Below are positions 16,651 to 24,504 of a DNA stretch of 64,000 bases, piece after piece. Position 1 is the stretch's first letter. Every line of letters begins with the position of its first letter. Source of the stretch: CAZDQL01 sp964507325 (lineage in GTDB: Bacteria; Planctomycetota; UBA1135; GCA-002686595); the NCBI GenBank assembly GCA_964507325.1, contig CAZDQL010000005.1, forward strand, positions 1 through 64,000, given 5' to 3'. The translations under genes and the position numbers were made by a program. Below the pieces are notes generated by a model. That model did not search any database. It was not told the DNA's origin and was given only the letters and a program-made list of their open reading frames with translations.

Positions 16651-17807
16651 CCATCGAGTTCCTGAGTGCCAACCACGCCGCCGCCATGGCGGCCACCCTG
16701 GCCGGGCGCGCCAACTCCGGCGCGCGCGGCTTCGGGGGTGGGATCTACCCCATCACCCCCCAGAGCGAGTGCATCGAGCTGCTCTGCCGCCAGGAGATCG
16801 AGAACGGCTCCCTGGTGCGCGTCGAGAGCGAGCACAGCGCCATGGCGGTCTGCATCGGCTTCGCCCTGTCGGGGGCGCGCACCTTCACCGCCTCCTCCTC
16901 CAACGGCCTGGCCTACATGACCGAGAACGTGTTCGCCGCCGCCTTCTACCGCCTGCCGGTGGTGATGATGGCGGTCAACCGCACGCTCGGTCCCCCCTGG
17001 AACATCTGGGTCGACCACGGCGACACCCTGCTCCTGCGCGACTCGGGGTGGATGCAGTTCTACTGCGAGGACAACCAGGAGGTGCTCGACAGCATCCTCT
17101 TCTCCTACCGCCTGGCGGAGGACCCGCGCATCCTGATTCCGTCCCTCGTGTGCCAGGACGCCTTCGTCCTCTCCCACACGATGATGCAGACCGACGTGCC
17201 GGAGCTGGAGGACGTGAAGCGCTTCCTGCCCGAGCTGGACCTGCCCCACCGCGTCGTGCACAAGGCGGTGACCGTCGGAGGGCTGGACTTCCCGCACGAG
17301 ACCGAGGTGCACCGCCAACATCACGCCGAGGCGATGGCGCGTGTGCCGGAGGTCTACCGGGAGTGCCAGGACGCCTTCGAGGAGGTCTTCGGCCGGCGCC
17401 CCCAGGACGTGGTGGTCCCCTACCGCGCCGACGACGCCGACCTGCTCGTGGTCTCCCTGGGCACGACCGCCAGCACCACCAAGACGGCGGTGGACGCCGC
17501 CCGCGAGCGGGGCATCAAGGTGGGCGCCTTGCGCGTGCGCATGCTGCGCCCCTTCCCCGAGCAGGAGCTGCGGCAGGCCTTCGCGGGCCGCTCGCGCATC
17601 GCGATCCTCGACCGCGACATCAGCGTGGGCCACGGCGGCATCCTGTGGTCGGAGGCGCGCGGCACCGTGTCGGATCAGACCCTATTGCAGAACTACATCC
17701 TCGGCCTGGGCGGTGGCGACATCCGCCCCGAGCACATCGAGGGGATCATCGACGACCTCGCCGCGCGCGAGGAGGTCGAGGAGCCCCGCATCCTGGAGGT
17801 GGGCTGA
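16647..17807 (+). CDS. porA: Pyruvate:ferredoxin oxidoreductase alpha subunit
   Basis: A 386-residue alpha subunit with GIYPITPQSE at the start of the pyrimidine-binding domain, VESEHSAMAVCIGFALSGAR, and NRTLGPPWNIWVDHGD, which favours pyruvate over other 2-oxoacids. The C-terminal transketolase-like domain carries LGTTASTTK and GALRVRMLRPFPEQEL. It overlaps the upstream fusion gene by 4 nt and porB by 1 nt, so the three are translationally coupled. The complex oxidises pyruvate and CoA to acetyl-CoA and CO2, or works in reverse. High confidence on family. Confidence 0.93.
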   Translation: MTIEFLSANHAAAMAATLAGRANSGARGFGGGIYPITPQSECIELLCRQEIENGSLVRVESEHSAMAVCIGFALSGARTFTASSSNGLAYMTENVFAAAFYRLPVVMMAVNRTLGPPWNIWVDHGDTLLLRDSGWMQFYCEDNQEVLDSILFSYRLAEDPRILIPSLVCQDAFVLSHTMMQTDVPELEDVKRFLPELDLPHRVVHKAVTVGGLDFPHETEVHRQHHAEAMARVPEVYRECQDAFEEVFGRRPQDVVVPYRADDADLLVVSLGTTASTTKTAVDAARERGIKVGALRVRMLRPFPEQELRQAFAGRSRIAILDRDISVGHGGILWSEARGTVSDQTLLQNYILGLGGGDIRPEHIEGIIDDLAAREEVEEPRILEVG

Positions 17808-18712
17808 TGTTGGAGCCGACACTGGGTGGTCGCGTGCAGACCGACCGCGACCGCGCCGAGCCGATCCTGCGGGCGGGCAACACCAACTGCGGCGGCTGCG
17901 GCATGTCGATCACCCTCAACATGCTGAGCCACGCGGTGGCCAAGCGTCCGGTGCAGATGGTCATCCCCGCCTGCTGCGGGATCGTGACCCCGGGGCGCTT
18001 CCCCTACTCCGCCTACGGGGCGCCGGTGGTGGCCTCGACCTTCGCCTCGGCGGCGGCGGTGGCCACCGGCCTGTCCCAGGTGGCGAACCTCAACGGCGAC
18101 GCGACGCGCGTGATGTGCTTCGCGGGAGACGGGGGGACCTACGACATCGGCATGGCCACCGTCTCGGCGGCGGCGGAGCGCAACGAGGACGTGCTCTACG
18201 TCTGCTACGACAACGAGATCTACGGCAACACCGGCGGGCAGGGCTCGTCCGCCACCCCGGTGGGCGCGGCGACCACCACCACCCCCACCGGCAAGGAACT
18301 GGCCAAGAAGGACATGCTGGGGATCATGGCGGCCCACCGCATCCCCTACGTAGCCTCGGTCAACCTGTCGGATCCCGAGGACACGATGCGCAAGCTGGAG
18401 TACGCCCTCGACACCAAGGGCTTCCGCTTCTTGCAGGTCCTGTCCCCCTGCCCCACCGGCTGGAAGTCCGAGCCCTCGGAGGGGATCGAGCTGATCCGTC
18501 TGGCGGTGCGCTCGGGCCTCTTCCCGGTGATCGAGATCTTCGACGGCTACCGCACGGTCATCAACGACGAGCCGGAGATGTGCGACGAGGCGCTGGCGCG
18601 CTACCTGGAGGCGCAGGGGCGCTTCCAGCGCAAGGTCTCCGACATCTCACCGGTACGGGCGGCGATCGACAGGTACTGGGAGGGGCTGCGGCGGCGGGTC
18701 GGCCAGGCGTAG
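17807..18712 (+). CDS. porB: Pyruvate:ferredoxin oxidoreductase beta subunit
   Basis: A 301-residue thiamine-diphosphate-binding subunit. The GDGGTYDIGM block followed by YDNEIYGNTGGQ is the diphosphate/Mg site. NTNCGGCGMS near residue 27, together with CC at about 50 and Cys at about 220, supplies cluster ligands, typical of PorB. It begins at the ATG overlapping the porA stop (TGATG). Its stop is followed at once by a run of stem-loops, suggesting the operon ends here. High confidence. Confidence 0.93.
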   Translation: MLEPTLGGRVQTDRDRAEPILRAGNTNCGGCGMSITLNMLSHAVAKRPVQMVIPACCGIVTPGRFPYSAYGAPVVASTFASAAAVATGLSQVANLNGDATRVMCFAGDGGTYDIGMATVSAAAERNEDVLYVCYDNEIYGNTGGQGSSATPVGAATTTTPTGKELAKKDMLGIMAAHRIPYVASVNLSDPEDTMRKLEYALDTKGFRFLQVLSPCPTGWKSEPSEGIELIRLAVRSGLFPVIEIFDGYRTVINDEPEMCDEALARYLEAQGRFQRKVSDISPVRAAIDRYWEGLRRRVGQA

Positions 18713-18719
18713 TCGACGG

Positions 18720-18826
18720 CCGCAGGAGTCCCTGCGGATCTCGAGCGCGAGACGCTCGACTCGTACCTATACTGCGAGCGGGCAGCTCGGACTGCCCCTC
18801 CGCACCACATCCGCCACGAGCGGATG
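18720..18826 (+). promoter_or_regulatory. Run of four perfect stem-loops between porB and the di-haem gene
   Basis: Within 107 nt there are four perfect inverted repeats: CCGCAGG/CCTGCGG (18720-18737, 4-nt loop), TCGAGCG/CGCTCGA (18741-18759, 5-nt loop), GGGCAG/CTGCCC (18780-18797, 6-nt loop) and CATCCGC/GCGGATG (18808-18826, 5-nt loop). A TATACT box resembling a -10 element lies between the second and third. The first two may end the por transcript; the last two would be in the leader of the next gene. No T runs follow. A terminator plus structured leader, or a small structured RNA, are the candidate roles. Confidence 0.5.
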
Positions 18827-18852
18827 TTCGGGGTCCGCCTCGGAGTCGTCGC

Positions 18853-21234
18853 ATGAATCCTTCCCCCGCGCTCCCTCGCCCTTCGATCCCTCGCACCTGG
18901 GGCACCTTGCGGGTGCTCGCGACGCTGGTGCTCTTGGCGCCGGCGACGGTCGGCGACACGGACCAGCGAGCCACGGACAGGTCGGGGCCGAAGGAGGCTG
19001 CGTTCTCCGCGGTCCAGTTGCCCTTCGACGAGATCGTCTTCGTCAAGCGCAAGCCCTACTCCTCGGATCACTACTACACCGACATCGACAACGGCACCCG
19101 CGCCGACCGCTTCCACCCGGCGAACGGCATCTACGTCCTGAACGTCCGCACGGGACGAGAGCGGCCCGTGGTCACCGCGACCGAGCTGCCCGGGGGCAAG
19201 GGCCTGATCGGCAAGATCGCGCTGTCCTTCGACGCGGAGAAGGTCGTGTTCGACTTCCGCGAGAACCCGAGCTCCGGCTTCCGCATCTGGGAGGTGGGCC
19301 TCGACGGCAGCGGTCTGCGCCAGATCTCCTTCCCTCCGGAGGACGAGGCGCAAAAGGTCGCGCGCTGGGGCAAGGCCTGGCACACCGACGACGTGCACCC
19401 CTGCTATCTGCCGGACGGCAAGCTCATCTTCTCCTCGACCCGCAGCGAGCACACCGTGCTGTGCGGCGGCTCCGCGGCCCTGGTGGCGCCCACCCTCCAT
19501 CGCATGGCCGCCGACGGGACCCAGGTCGAGCAGCTCACCAACAGCCCGGTGAACGAGTTCTGCCCCGTGGTCCTGGACGACGGGCGCGTGCTCTACCACC
19601 GCTGGGAGTACGTCGACAAGGGGGCGCGCGTCGCCAAGACGATTTGGACGATGTACCCCGACGGCGGCATGCTCCAGGAGCTGTACGGGGGGGCGGACGA
19701 CACGACGACCGTCTACATGTTCCCCCAGCCGCTGCCCGGGGAGGAGGGTCGCCTGGTGTGCGTGGGAACGTGCCACTTCCCGCAGGGAGGCTGCGTGGGA
19801 GCGATCTTCCTGATCGATGGTCAGAACGGCAATCGAGCGCGGGGCCCCGATCCCGACGAGGAGGGGTACCTGCCCCGGGACGAGCGCTACTCCGTCACCA
19901 ACATCACGCCCCACGTCTTCGTGGAGCGCCGCACCGAACCGGGTTGGCACTTCCTGGCCGACGACGGCAGCTACGTGCACGATCGCAACGGGCAGAGCGG
20001 TCACCTCTACACGCATCCCTTCCCGGTCAGCGAGTCCGAGTTCCTGGTCTCCTACAAGGCGCGCCCGTCCGATCACTACCAGAACGTCCCCGACGCCTAC
20101 TCGCTGTACCTCCTGGACACCGAAGGGCACCACCGCCTGATTCACGAGGATCCCGAGCTCTCCTGCTGGCATCCGACTCCGGTGGTGGCCAGGCCCGTCC
20201 CGCCGGTGGTCGCGACGCCCCGCAATGCGGACCTCGCCGCACGCGAGCGTGCCGTGTGCATCGTCGGCGACGTCCAGCAGGGCATGCCGGGCGTCGAGCC
20301 GGGGGAGATCAAGTGGCTGCGCGTCAACGAGGCGGTCCCGCGCTACTGGGACACGGGTCGCAGGTGGGGTTCTGCGCTCAGCAGCTCCTCGTGGAAGGCC
20401 GCGCTGTGGCCGCGCGTGCAGTGGGGAGTGGTGCCGGTGGAGGAGGACGGCTCGGCCTTCTTCGAGGTGCCGGCCGACCGGAACATCTTCCTGCAGGCCC
20501 TGGACGAGGACTTCCGCGAGGTCCAGCGCGAGAGGACCTACGTCAACTACCGCCCCGGCGAGGTGCGCTCCTGCATCGGTTGCCACGGCGAATCCGGCCA
20601 GTCCGATCCCCCCACGAGCTCCGCGATGCTGATCGCCCTGACCCGTCCGCCGAGCATCCCCCAACCCCAGCCGTGCGACCTGGTCGAGAACGGTGGAGAC
20701 GGGCAGGCGGGGCAGGTGATCCACTACCCCACGGACGTCCAGCCGCTCTTCGACGCCAAGTGCGTCGCCTGCCATGGGAACGAGGATCCCGCCGGCGACC
20801 TGCCGCTGAACGCGGATCCGACCCCCCACTACAGCGTCTCCTACGAGGCGCTGGCCCGGAAGCAGCTGGCCGGCCCGATCATCCCCGAGTTCACGTCCTT
20901 CACGCAGGGCGATCGGGGCAACTACAACGGCGCCTTCCTGCCTCCCAAGGAGCTGGGCAGCCACCGCAGCGGCTTGATCGCCGTGCTGACCGATCCCGCG
21001 CACCCGATGAACGCGAGCGAGGACCACTCCAAGCTCTTGACCGAGTACGAGCTGATGGTCCTGAGCCGGTGGGTGGACTCCAACTACCAGTTCTACGGCA
21101 GCTACTACGGCCGGCACCACGCCAGCTGGGTGAATCCGGACCCCGACGTGCCGGCCTACGACCCCGCGGACTTCCGGCGCGAGGCGACCTTCGAGGAGGC
21201 GATCCGGAAGCTCGCTCCGAAGTGGCACCGCTAG
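18853..21234 (+). CDS. Secreted di-haem beta-propeller protein (HzsA middle-domain-like)
   Basis: A 793-residue exported protein with a hydrophobic signal segment at about 20-35. Residues 55-480 carry TolB/PD40-like propeller strands (SFDAEKVVFDFRE, CYLPDGKLIFSSTR, VVLDDGRVLYHRWEY), the pattern found in the middle domain of hydrazine synthase alpha. Two c-type haem sites follow, CIGCH near residue 574 and CVACH near 637. In true HzsA one haem precedes the propeller; here both lie at the C-terminal side, so this is a relative and not evidence for anammox. It could be a periplasmic redox enzyme or electron carrier. ATG at 18853 begins the signal region. Confidence 0.8.
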   Translation: MNPSPALPRPSIPRTWGTLRVLATLVLLAPATVGDTDQRATDRSGPKEAAFSAVQLPFDEIVFVKRKPYSSDHYYTDIDNGTRADRFHPANGIYVLNVRTGRERPVVTATELPGGKGLIGKIALSFDAEKVVFDFRENPSSGFRIWEVGLDGSGLRQISFPPEDEAQKVARWGKAWHTDDVHPCYLPDGKLIFSSTRSEHTVLCGGSAALVAPTLHRMAADGTQVEQLTNSPVNEFCPVVLDDGRVLYHRWEYVDKGARVAKTIWTMYPDGGMLQELYGGADDTTTVYMFPQPLPGEEGRLVCVGTCHFPQGGCVGAIFLIDGQNGNRARGPDPDEEGYLPRDERYSVTNITPHVFVERRTEPGWHFLADDGSYVHDRNGQSGHLYTHPFPVSESEFLVSYKARPSDHYQNVPDAYSLYLLDTEGHHRLIHEDPELSCWHPTPVVARPVPPVVATPRNADLAARERAVCIVGDVQQGMPGVEPGEIKWLRVNEAVPRYWDTGRRWGSALSSSSWKAALWPRVQWGVVPVEEDGSAFFEVPADRNIFLQALDEDFREVQRERTYVNYRPGEVRSCIGCHGESGQSDPPTSSAMLIALTRPPSIPQPQPCDLVENGGDGQAGQVIHYPTDVQPLFDAKCVACHGNEDPAGDLPLNADPTPHYSVSYEALARKQLAGPIIPEFTSFTQGDRGNYNGAFLPPKELGSHRSGLIAVLTDPAHPMNASEDHSKLLTEYELMVLSRWVDSNYQFYGSYYGRHHASWVNPDPDVPAYDPADFRREATFEEAIRKLAPKWHR

Positions 21235-21274
21235 CCCGGCCGTAGACGGGGCGGGGGTGATTCGAGCGGCCCCC

Positions 21275-22486
21275 TCAGCCCCCCACCAAGAGCACCCGCA
21301 GCCAGTTCGCCCGGTCGGAGACGAAGGAGTCGGTGGCGGGGTCCACCTCGAGCACCAGCTCCTCGACTCCCTCCAAGGGGAGCACGAAGGAGAGCGGTGC
21401 CTCCCCCCCACGCAGGAGCGGGCTCTGCCAGACGAGCTCGCCGTCGGCGTGCACCCGGAAGATCACCGAACCGTGGTGGCGGTTCTCCAGCGCCGAGTCG
21501 TCCACCGCCGCCTGGCCGCGCAGCGTCGCCCAGGCGCCGTCCAGCCGCCAGGTGAGCCGGCTCGGCGCGTGCACCCCGAGCCCCCGCGCCCAGGTGCGCC
21601 CCGCGCTGCGCAGGGGTCCTCCCAGGCAGTTCTTGTCGACGCGGTGGCGGTAGACCATCCCCAGGTCGTCCTCCCCGCCGAAGAGGGTCACCGGACCCCC
21701 GTCGGCGACGGGGACCTCCGAGAGGAAGCGGAAGGAGCCGTCGTCCACCGAGACCTCGCGCACCAACGCGGCGGGGAAGAAGAGGCGCGAGAGGGGCGTC
21801 TCGACGGTCACCCCCTCGGCGTCGATGCGCACCAATCCGCCGGAGACGCGTCCCCCCGCCGGCAGCTCGACGACGACCGGCACGGAGGGGGCCTCCGCCC
21901 CCGGCTCCGGCGCCGCCTCCCCCAGGTCCTCGACGAAGAGGGCCGCCACCTCCTCCCAGGGGTAGGGGTGCTCCCCGAGCCGCCCCTCGAAACGCAGGCC
22001 CTCGCTGGAGAAGGAGGTCAACACCCCGTCGACCTTGTCCAGACCCTGGCCGCGGGCCAGGTAGAGGCGGTCGCCGCTCTCGGGGGGGGTCGGCACCAGC
22101 CCTTCGACGCCGCGCTCGGGGAAGACCACCGAGGCCACCTCCTCGATCGAGAGGGCGGCCGGGGCCTCACCGTGCAGGACGAGGCGCAGGTTCTCCTCGT
22201 CGCCCCCCACGATCCACCCCACCAGCCGATCCCCGGCGTGGGTGCCGATCTCGGCCCGGGCCCGCGGCGCTCCGCTCGGCTCCGGCGCGGGACCCAGCCC
22301 GTCGAAGCGCAGGAAGCTGGCCCCCAGCAGGCGCGGGTCCCGGGTGGAAAAGCCCTCCAGGTCCCGTCGCTCCACCTCCCCGGCGAGGGTCTCGAGCAGG
22401 ACCGAGGGCCCCTGCCCGGGACCGCCCCCCGCGGCGCCGGGAGCCAGGAGGAGCAGGGCCAGGGGGGCGATCGAGGGGCGCATCAT
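21275..22486 (-). CDS. Secreted protein with C-terminal NPCBM domain
   Basis: A 403-residue protein with a signal peptide (about 20 residues, Ala/Leu core). Residues about 275-400 form an NPCBM/NEW2 domain, recognised by LGVHAPSRLTWRLDG, FRVHADGELVWQSP and the closing DRANWLRVLLVG. NPCBM domains bind carbohydrate and are common in Planctomycetota exported proteins. The N-terminal half is beta-rich with repeated short EEV/LRFEG-like strands and is not recognised. It converges with the di-haem gene, 41 nt apart. No enzyme motif seen. Confidence 0.8.
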   Translation of the reverse strand: MMRPSIAPLALLLLAPGAAGGGPGQGPSVLLETLAGEVERRDLEGFSTRDPRLLGASFLRFDGLGPAPEPSGAPRARAEIGTHAGDRLVGWIVGGDEENLRLVLHGEAPAALSIEEVASVVFPERGVEGLVPTPPESGDRLYLARGQGLDKVDGVLTSFSSEGLRFEGRLGEHPYPWEEVAALFVEDLGEAAPEPGAEAPSVPVVVELPAGGRVSGGLVRIDAEGVTVETPLSRLFFPAALVREVSVDDGSFRFLSEVPVADGGPVTLFGGEDDLGMVYRHRVDKNCLGGPLRSAGRTWARGLGVHAPSRLTWRLDGAWATLRGQAAVDDSALENRHHGSVIFRVHADGELVWQSPLLRGGEAPLSFVLPLEGVEELVLEVDPATDSFVSDRANWLRVLLVGG

Positions 22487-22777
22487 CGGAGCATCCTATA
22501 GGCCGAAGGATGGCGGGTCGCGCCTCTGTCAGAGTGGCAGCCGACGCCGTCGCGGGCGGGAGCGCCTGCCATCATGGCAGCGGTCCCCGGGCGGCCCGGG
22601 GCGCTGGAACCCCCTTCCGGCATCCCCCCCGCGCGGCACCCTTCTTGCTCCGGCGGGCGCGACCCCGCCGAGCTCCCTCCCGTCCGGCCCTCCCCGGCCG
22701 CGGGCGGGGACTCGGCGTAGGCGGTCTCGAAGACAGGACCCAGACCAAGAGATCCCCAACAGGCAGGGAAGAAGTCC
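22487..22777 (+). promoter_or_regulatory. Upstream region of groEL tandem, with 7-bp palindrome
   Basis: A 291-nt region between the divergent NPCBM gene and the first groEL. It contains a near-perfect palindrome CTGCCAT-C-ATGGCAG at 22566-22580, which could be an operator. The CIRCE element bound by HrcA (TTAGCACTC-N9-GAGTGCTAA) is not present. No groES reading frame is found. A GGGAAG ribosome-binding site lies 8 nt before groEL. Confidence 0.35.
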
Positions 22778-24469
22778 ATGGCCAAGCAGATGGTTTTCCA
22801 GTCGGACGCCCGCGATGCGATCCGGCGCGGGGTCGAGAAGCTCGCGAAGGCGATCACGACCACCTTGGGCCCGCGGGGGCGCAACGCGGTGCTCGACAAG
22901 GGCTGGGGCGCGCCGACGATCACCAAGGACGGCGTCTCCGTCGCCGAGGAGATCCAGTTCGGTGATCCCTACGAGCAGATGGGTGCACAGCTCGTGAAGG
23001 AGGTCGCCAGCAAGACCAGCGACGTGGCCGGCGACGGCACGACCACCGCCACCCTGCTCACCTCCGCCATCTTCGCCGGCGGCCTGCGCGCCATCACCGC
23101 CGGCGCCGCCCCGGCGCGCCTGAACCAGGCCCTGGCGGACGGCGCGCGCGCCCTGACCGACGAGCTCGATCGGGTCGCCAAGCCCGTCGGCGAGGACTCC
23201 GAGGTGCGCCAGATCGCCACCATCTCCGCCAACAACGACCCCGAGGTGGGCAAGATCATCGCCAGCGCCATGAAGAAGGTCGGCCGCGACGGGGTGATCA
23301 CCGTCGAGGACGGCAAGGCGATGACCACCGAGGTGGACGTGGTCGAGGGGATGCAGTTCGACCGCGGCTACCTCTCGCCGCACTTCATCACCTCGACGCG
23401 CGAGATGGAGTGCCAGTTCGACAAGCCCCTGGTCCTGATCCACGAGGGCAAGATCTCCAACGTCCAGGCCCTCCTGCCCATGCTCGAGAAGGTCAAGGAC
23501 AAGGGGCAGCTCCTGCTCATCGCCGAGGACGTCGAGAGCGAAGCCCTGGCCACCCTGGTCGTCAACCGCATGCGCGGCATCCTGCAGTGCTGCGCGGTCA
23601 AGGCCCCCGGCTACGGCGACCGCCGCAAGCAGATGCTGCTCGACCTGGCGGCCCTGACCGGCGCCACGGCGATCATGAAGGACGTCGGCATCGATCTCGA
23701 CCAGGTCGAGCTGACCCACCTGGGCAGCGCCCGCAGCGTGGTGGTCACCAACGACGCGACCACCTTCGTGGGTGGCCGCGGCAGCCGCGCCGACGTCGAT
23801 GCGCGGGTGACCCAGATCCGGCGCGAGATCGAGAGCACCACCAGCGACTACGACCGGGAGAAGCTGCAGGAGCGCCTGGCCAAGCTGACCGGCGGCATCG
23901 CCCAGATCAACGTGGGCGGCGCCACCGACACCGAGGTCAAGGAGCGCAAGGCCCTGATCGAGGACGCCCTGCACGCCACCCGCGCGGCGATCGCCGAGGG
24001 GATCCTGCCCGGCGGTGGCAGCGCCCTCCTGCGCGCCCGCAAGGTGCTCAAGGAGATGCGCCTGCAGGACGACCCCGACTACAACATGGGTCTCGACCTG
24101 CTCTACGAAGCGGTGGCCCGTCCCTGCGAGATGATCGCCGGCAACGCCGGCTACGACGGCCCGGTGGTGGCCCACCGCATCCTGCGCGAGCGCAAGGCCA
24201 CTTGGGGCTTCGACGCCCTGAAGGGGCAGTACGGCGACATGCTCGAGATGGGCGTCGTCGACCCGGCCCGCGTCACCAAGGCGGCGGTCCAGAACGCCGT
24301 CAGCGTCGCCACCCTGTTGCTCACCACCGACGCCCTGATCGCCAACAAGCCCGAGAAGGCCGCCGCTCCGGCCCCCGGCATGGAGGACGAGATGGGCGGT
24401 ATGGGAGGCATGGGCGGCATGGGCGGCATGGGAGGCATGGGCGGCATGGGCGGAGGCATGGGCTTCTAG
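22778..24469 (+). CDS. groEL: Chaperonin GroEL, copy 1 (GGM tail)
   Basis: A 563-residue 60-kDa chaperonin, slightly longer than E. coli GroEL (548). The ATP site is intact: TTTLGPRGRNAVLD and the catalytic VAGDGTTTATLL. The apical region has IAEDVESEALATLVVNR and the C-terminal equatorial half has LPGGGSALLRA. The C terminus is a long Gly-Gly-Met tail. It differs from copy 2 in many apical residues (for example LQCCAVKAPGYG against LNVAAVKAPGFG). The two genes are 35 nt apart in one operon with dnaJ, grpE and a zinc-ribbon gene. No groES is nearby, so its co-chaperonin must be encoded elsewhere. Confidence 0.96.
   Translation: MAKQMVFQSDARDAIRRGVEKLAKAITTTLGPRGRNAVLDKGWGAPTITKDGVSVAEEIQFGDPYEQMGAQLVKEVASKTSDVAGDGTTTATLLTSAIFAGGLRAITAGAAPARLNQALADGARALTDELDRVAKPVGEDSEVRQIATISANNDPEVGKIIASAMKKVGRDGVITVEDGKAMTTEVDVVEGMQFDRGYLSPHFITSTREMECQFDKPLVLIHEGKISNVQALLPMLEKVKDKGQLLLIAEDVESEALATLVVNRMRGILQCCAVKAPGYGDRRKQMLLDLAALTGATAIMKDVGIDLDQVELTHLGSARSVVVTNDATTFVGGRGSRADVDARVTQIRREIESTTSDYDREKLQERLAKLTGGIAQINVGGATDTEVKERKALIEDALHATRAAIAEGILPGGGSALLRARKVLKEMRLQDDPDYNMGLDLLYEAVARPCEMIAGNAGYDGPVVAHRILRERKATWGFDALKGQYGDMLEMGVVDPARVTKAAVQNAVSVATLLLTTDALIANKPEKAAAPAPGMEDEMGGMGGMGGMGGMGGMGGMGGGMGF
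24397..24466 (+). repeat. Tandem repeat encoding GGM tail of GroEL copy 1
   Basis: About eight copies of a GGNATG-type 9-nt unit (variants of GGCATGGGC) encode a Gly-Gly-Met run at the chaperonin C terminus. The natural GroEL tail has about four to five such units; this one is roughly double. The tail projects into the folding cavity, so length changes cavity volume and interaction. Near-identical units could allow slippage. Confidence 0.85.
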
Positions 24470-24504
24470 ATCACCGAACCACCAAGCGAGAAACGAGTAC
24501 ACAA

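Noticed and set aside
18853..21234. Evidence of anammox metabolism
   Set aside because: Only a relative of HzsA with different haem positions is present; no HzsB, HzsC or hydrazine dehydrogenase genes are seen.
18601..21411. A 936-residue minus-strand frame over the di-haem gene
   Set aside because: The plus strand carries CxxCH sites and propeller repeats; the antisense frame has none.
22487..22777. CIRCE element upstream of groEL
   Set aside because: No TTAGCACTC-N9-GAGTGCTAA-like sequence; only an unrelated short palindrome is present.
24397..24466. CRISPR-like array
   Set aside because: The 9-nt repeats are coding GGM codons with no spacers.
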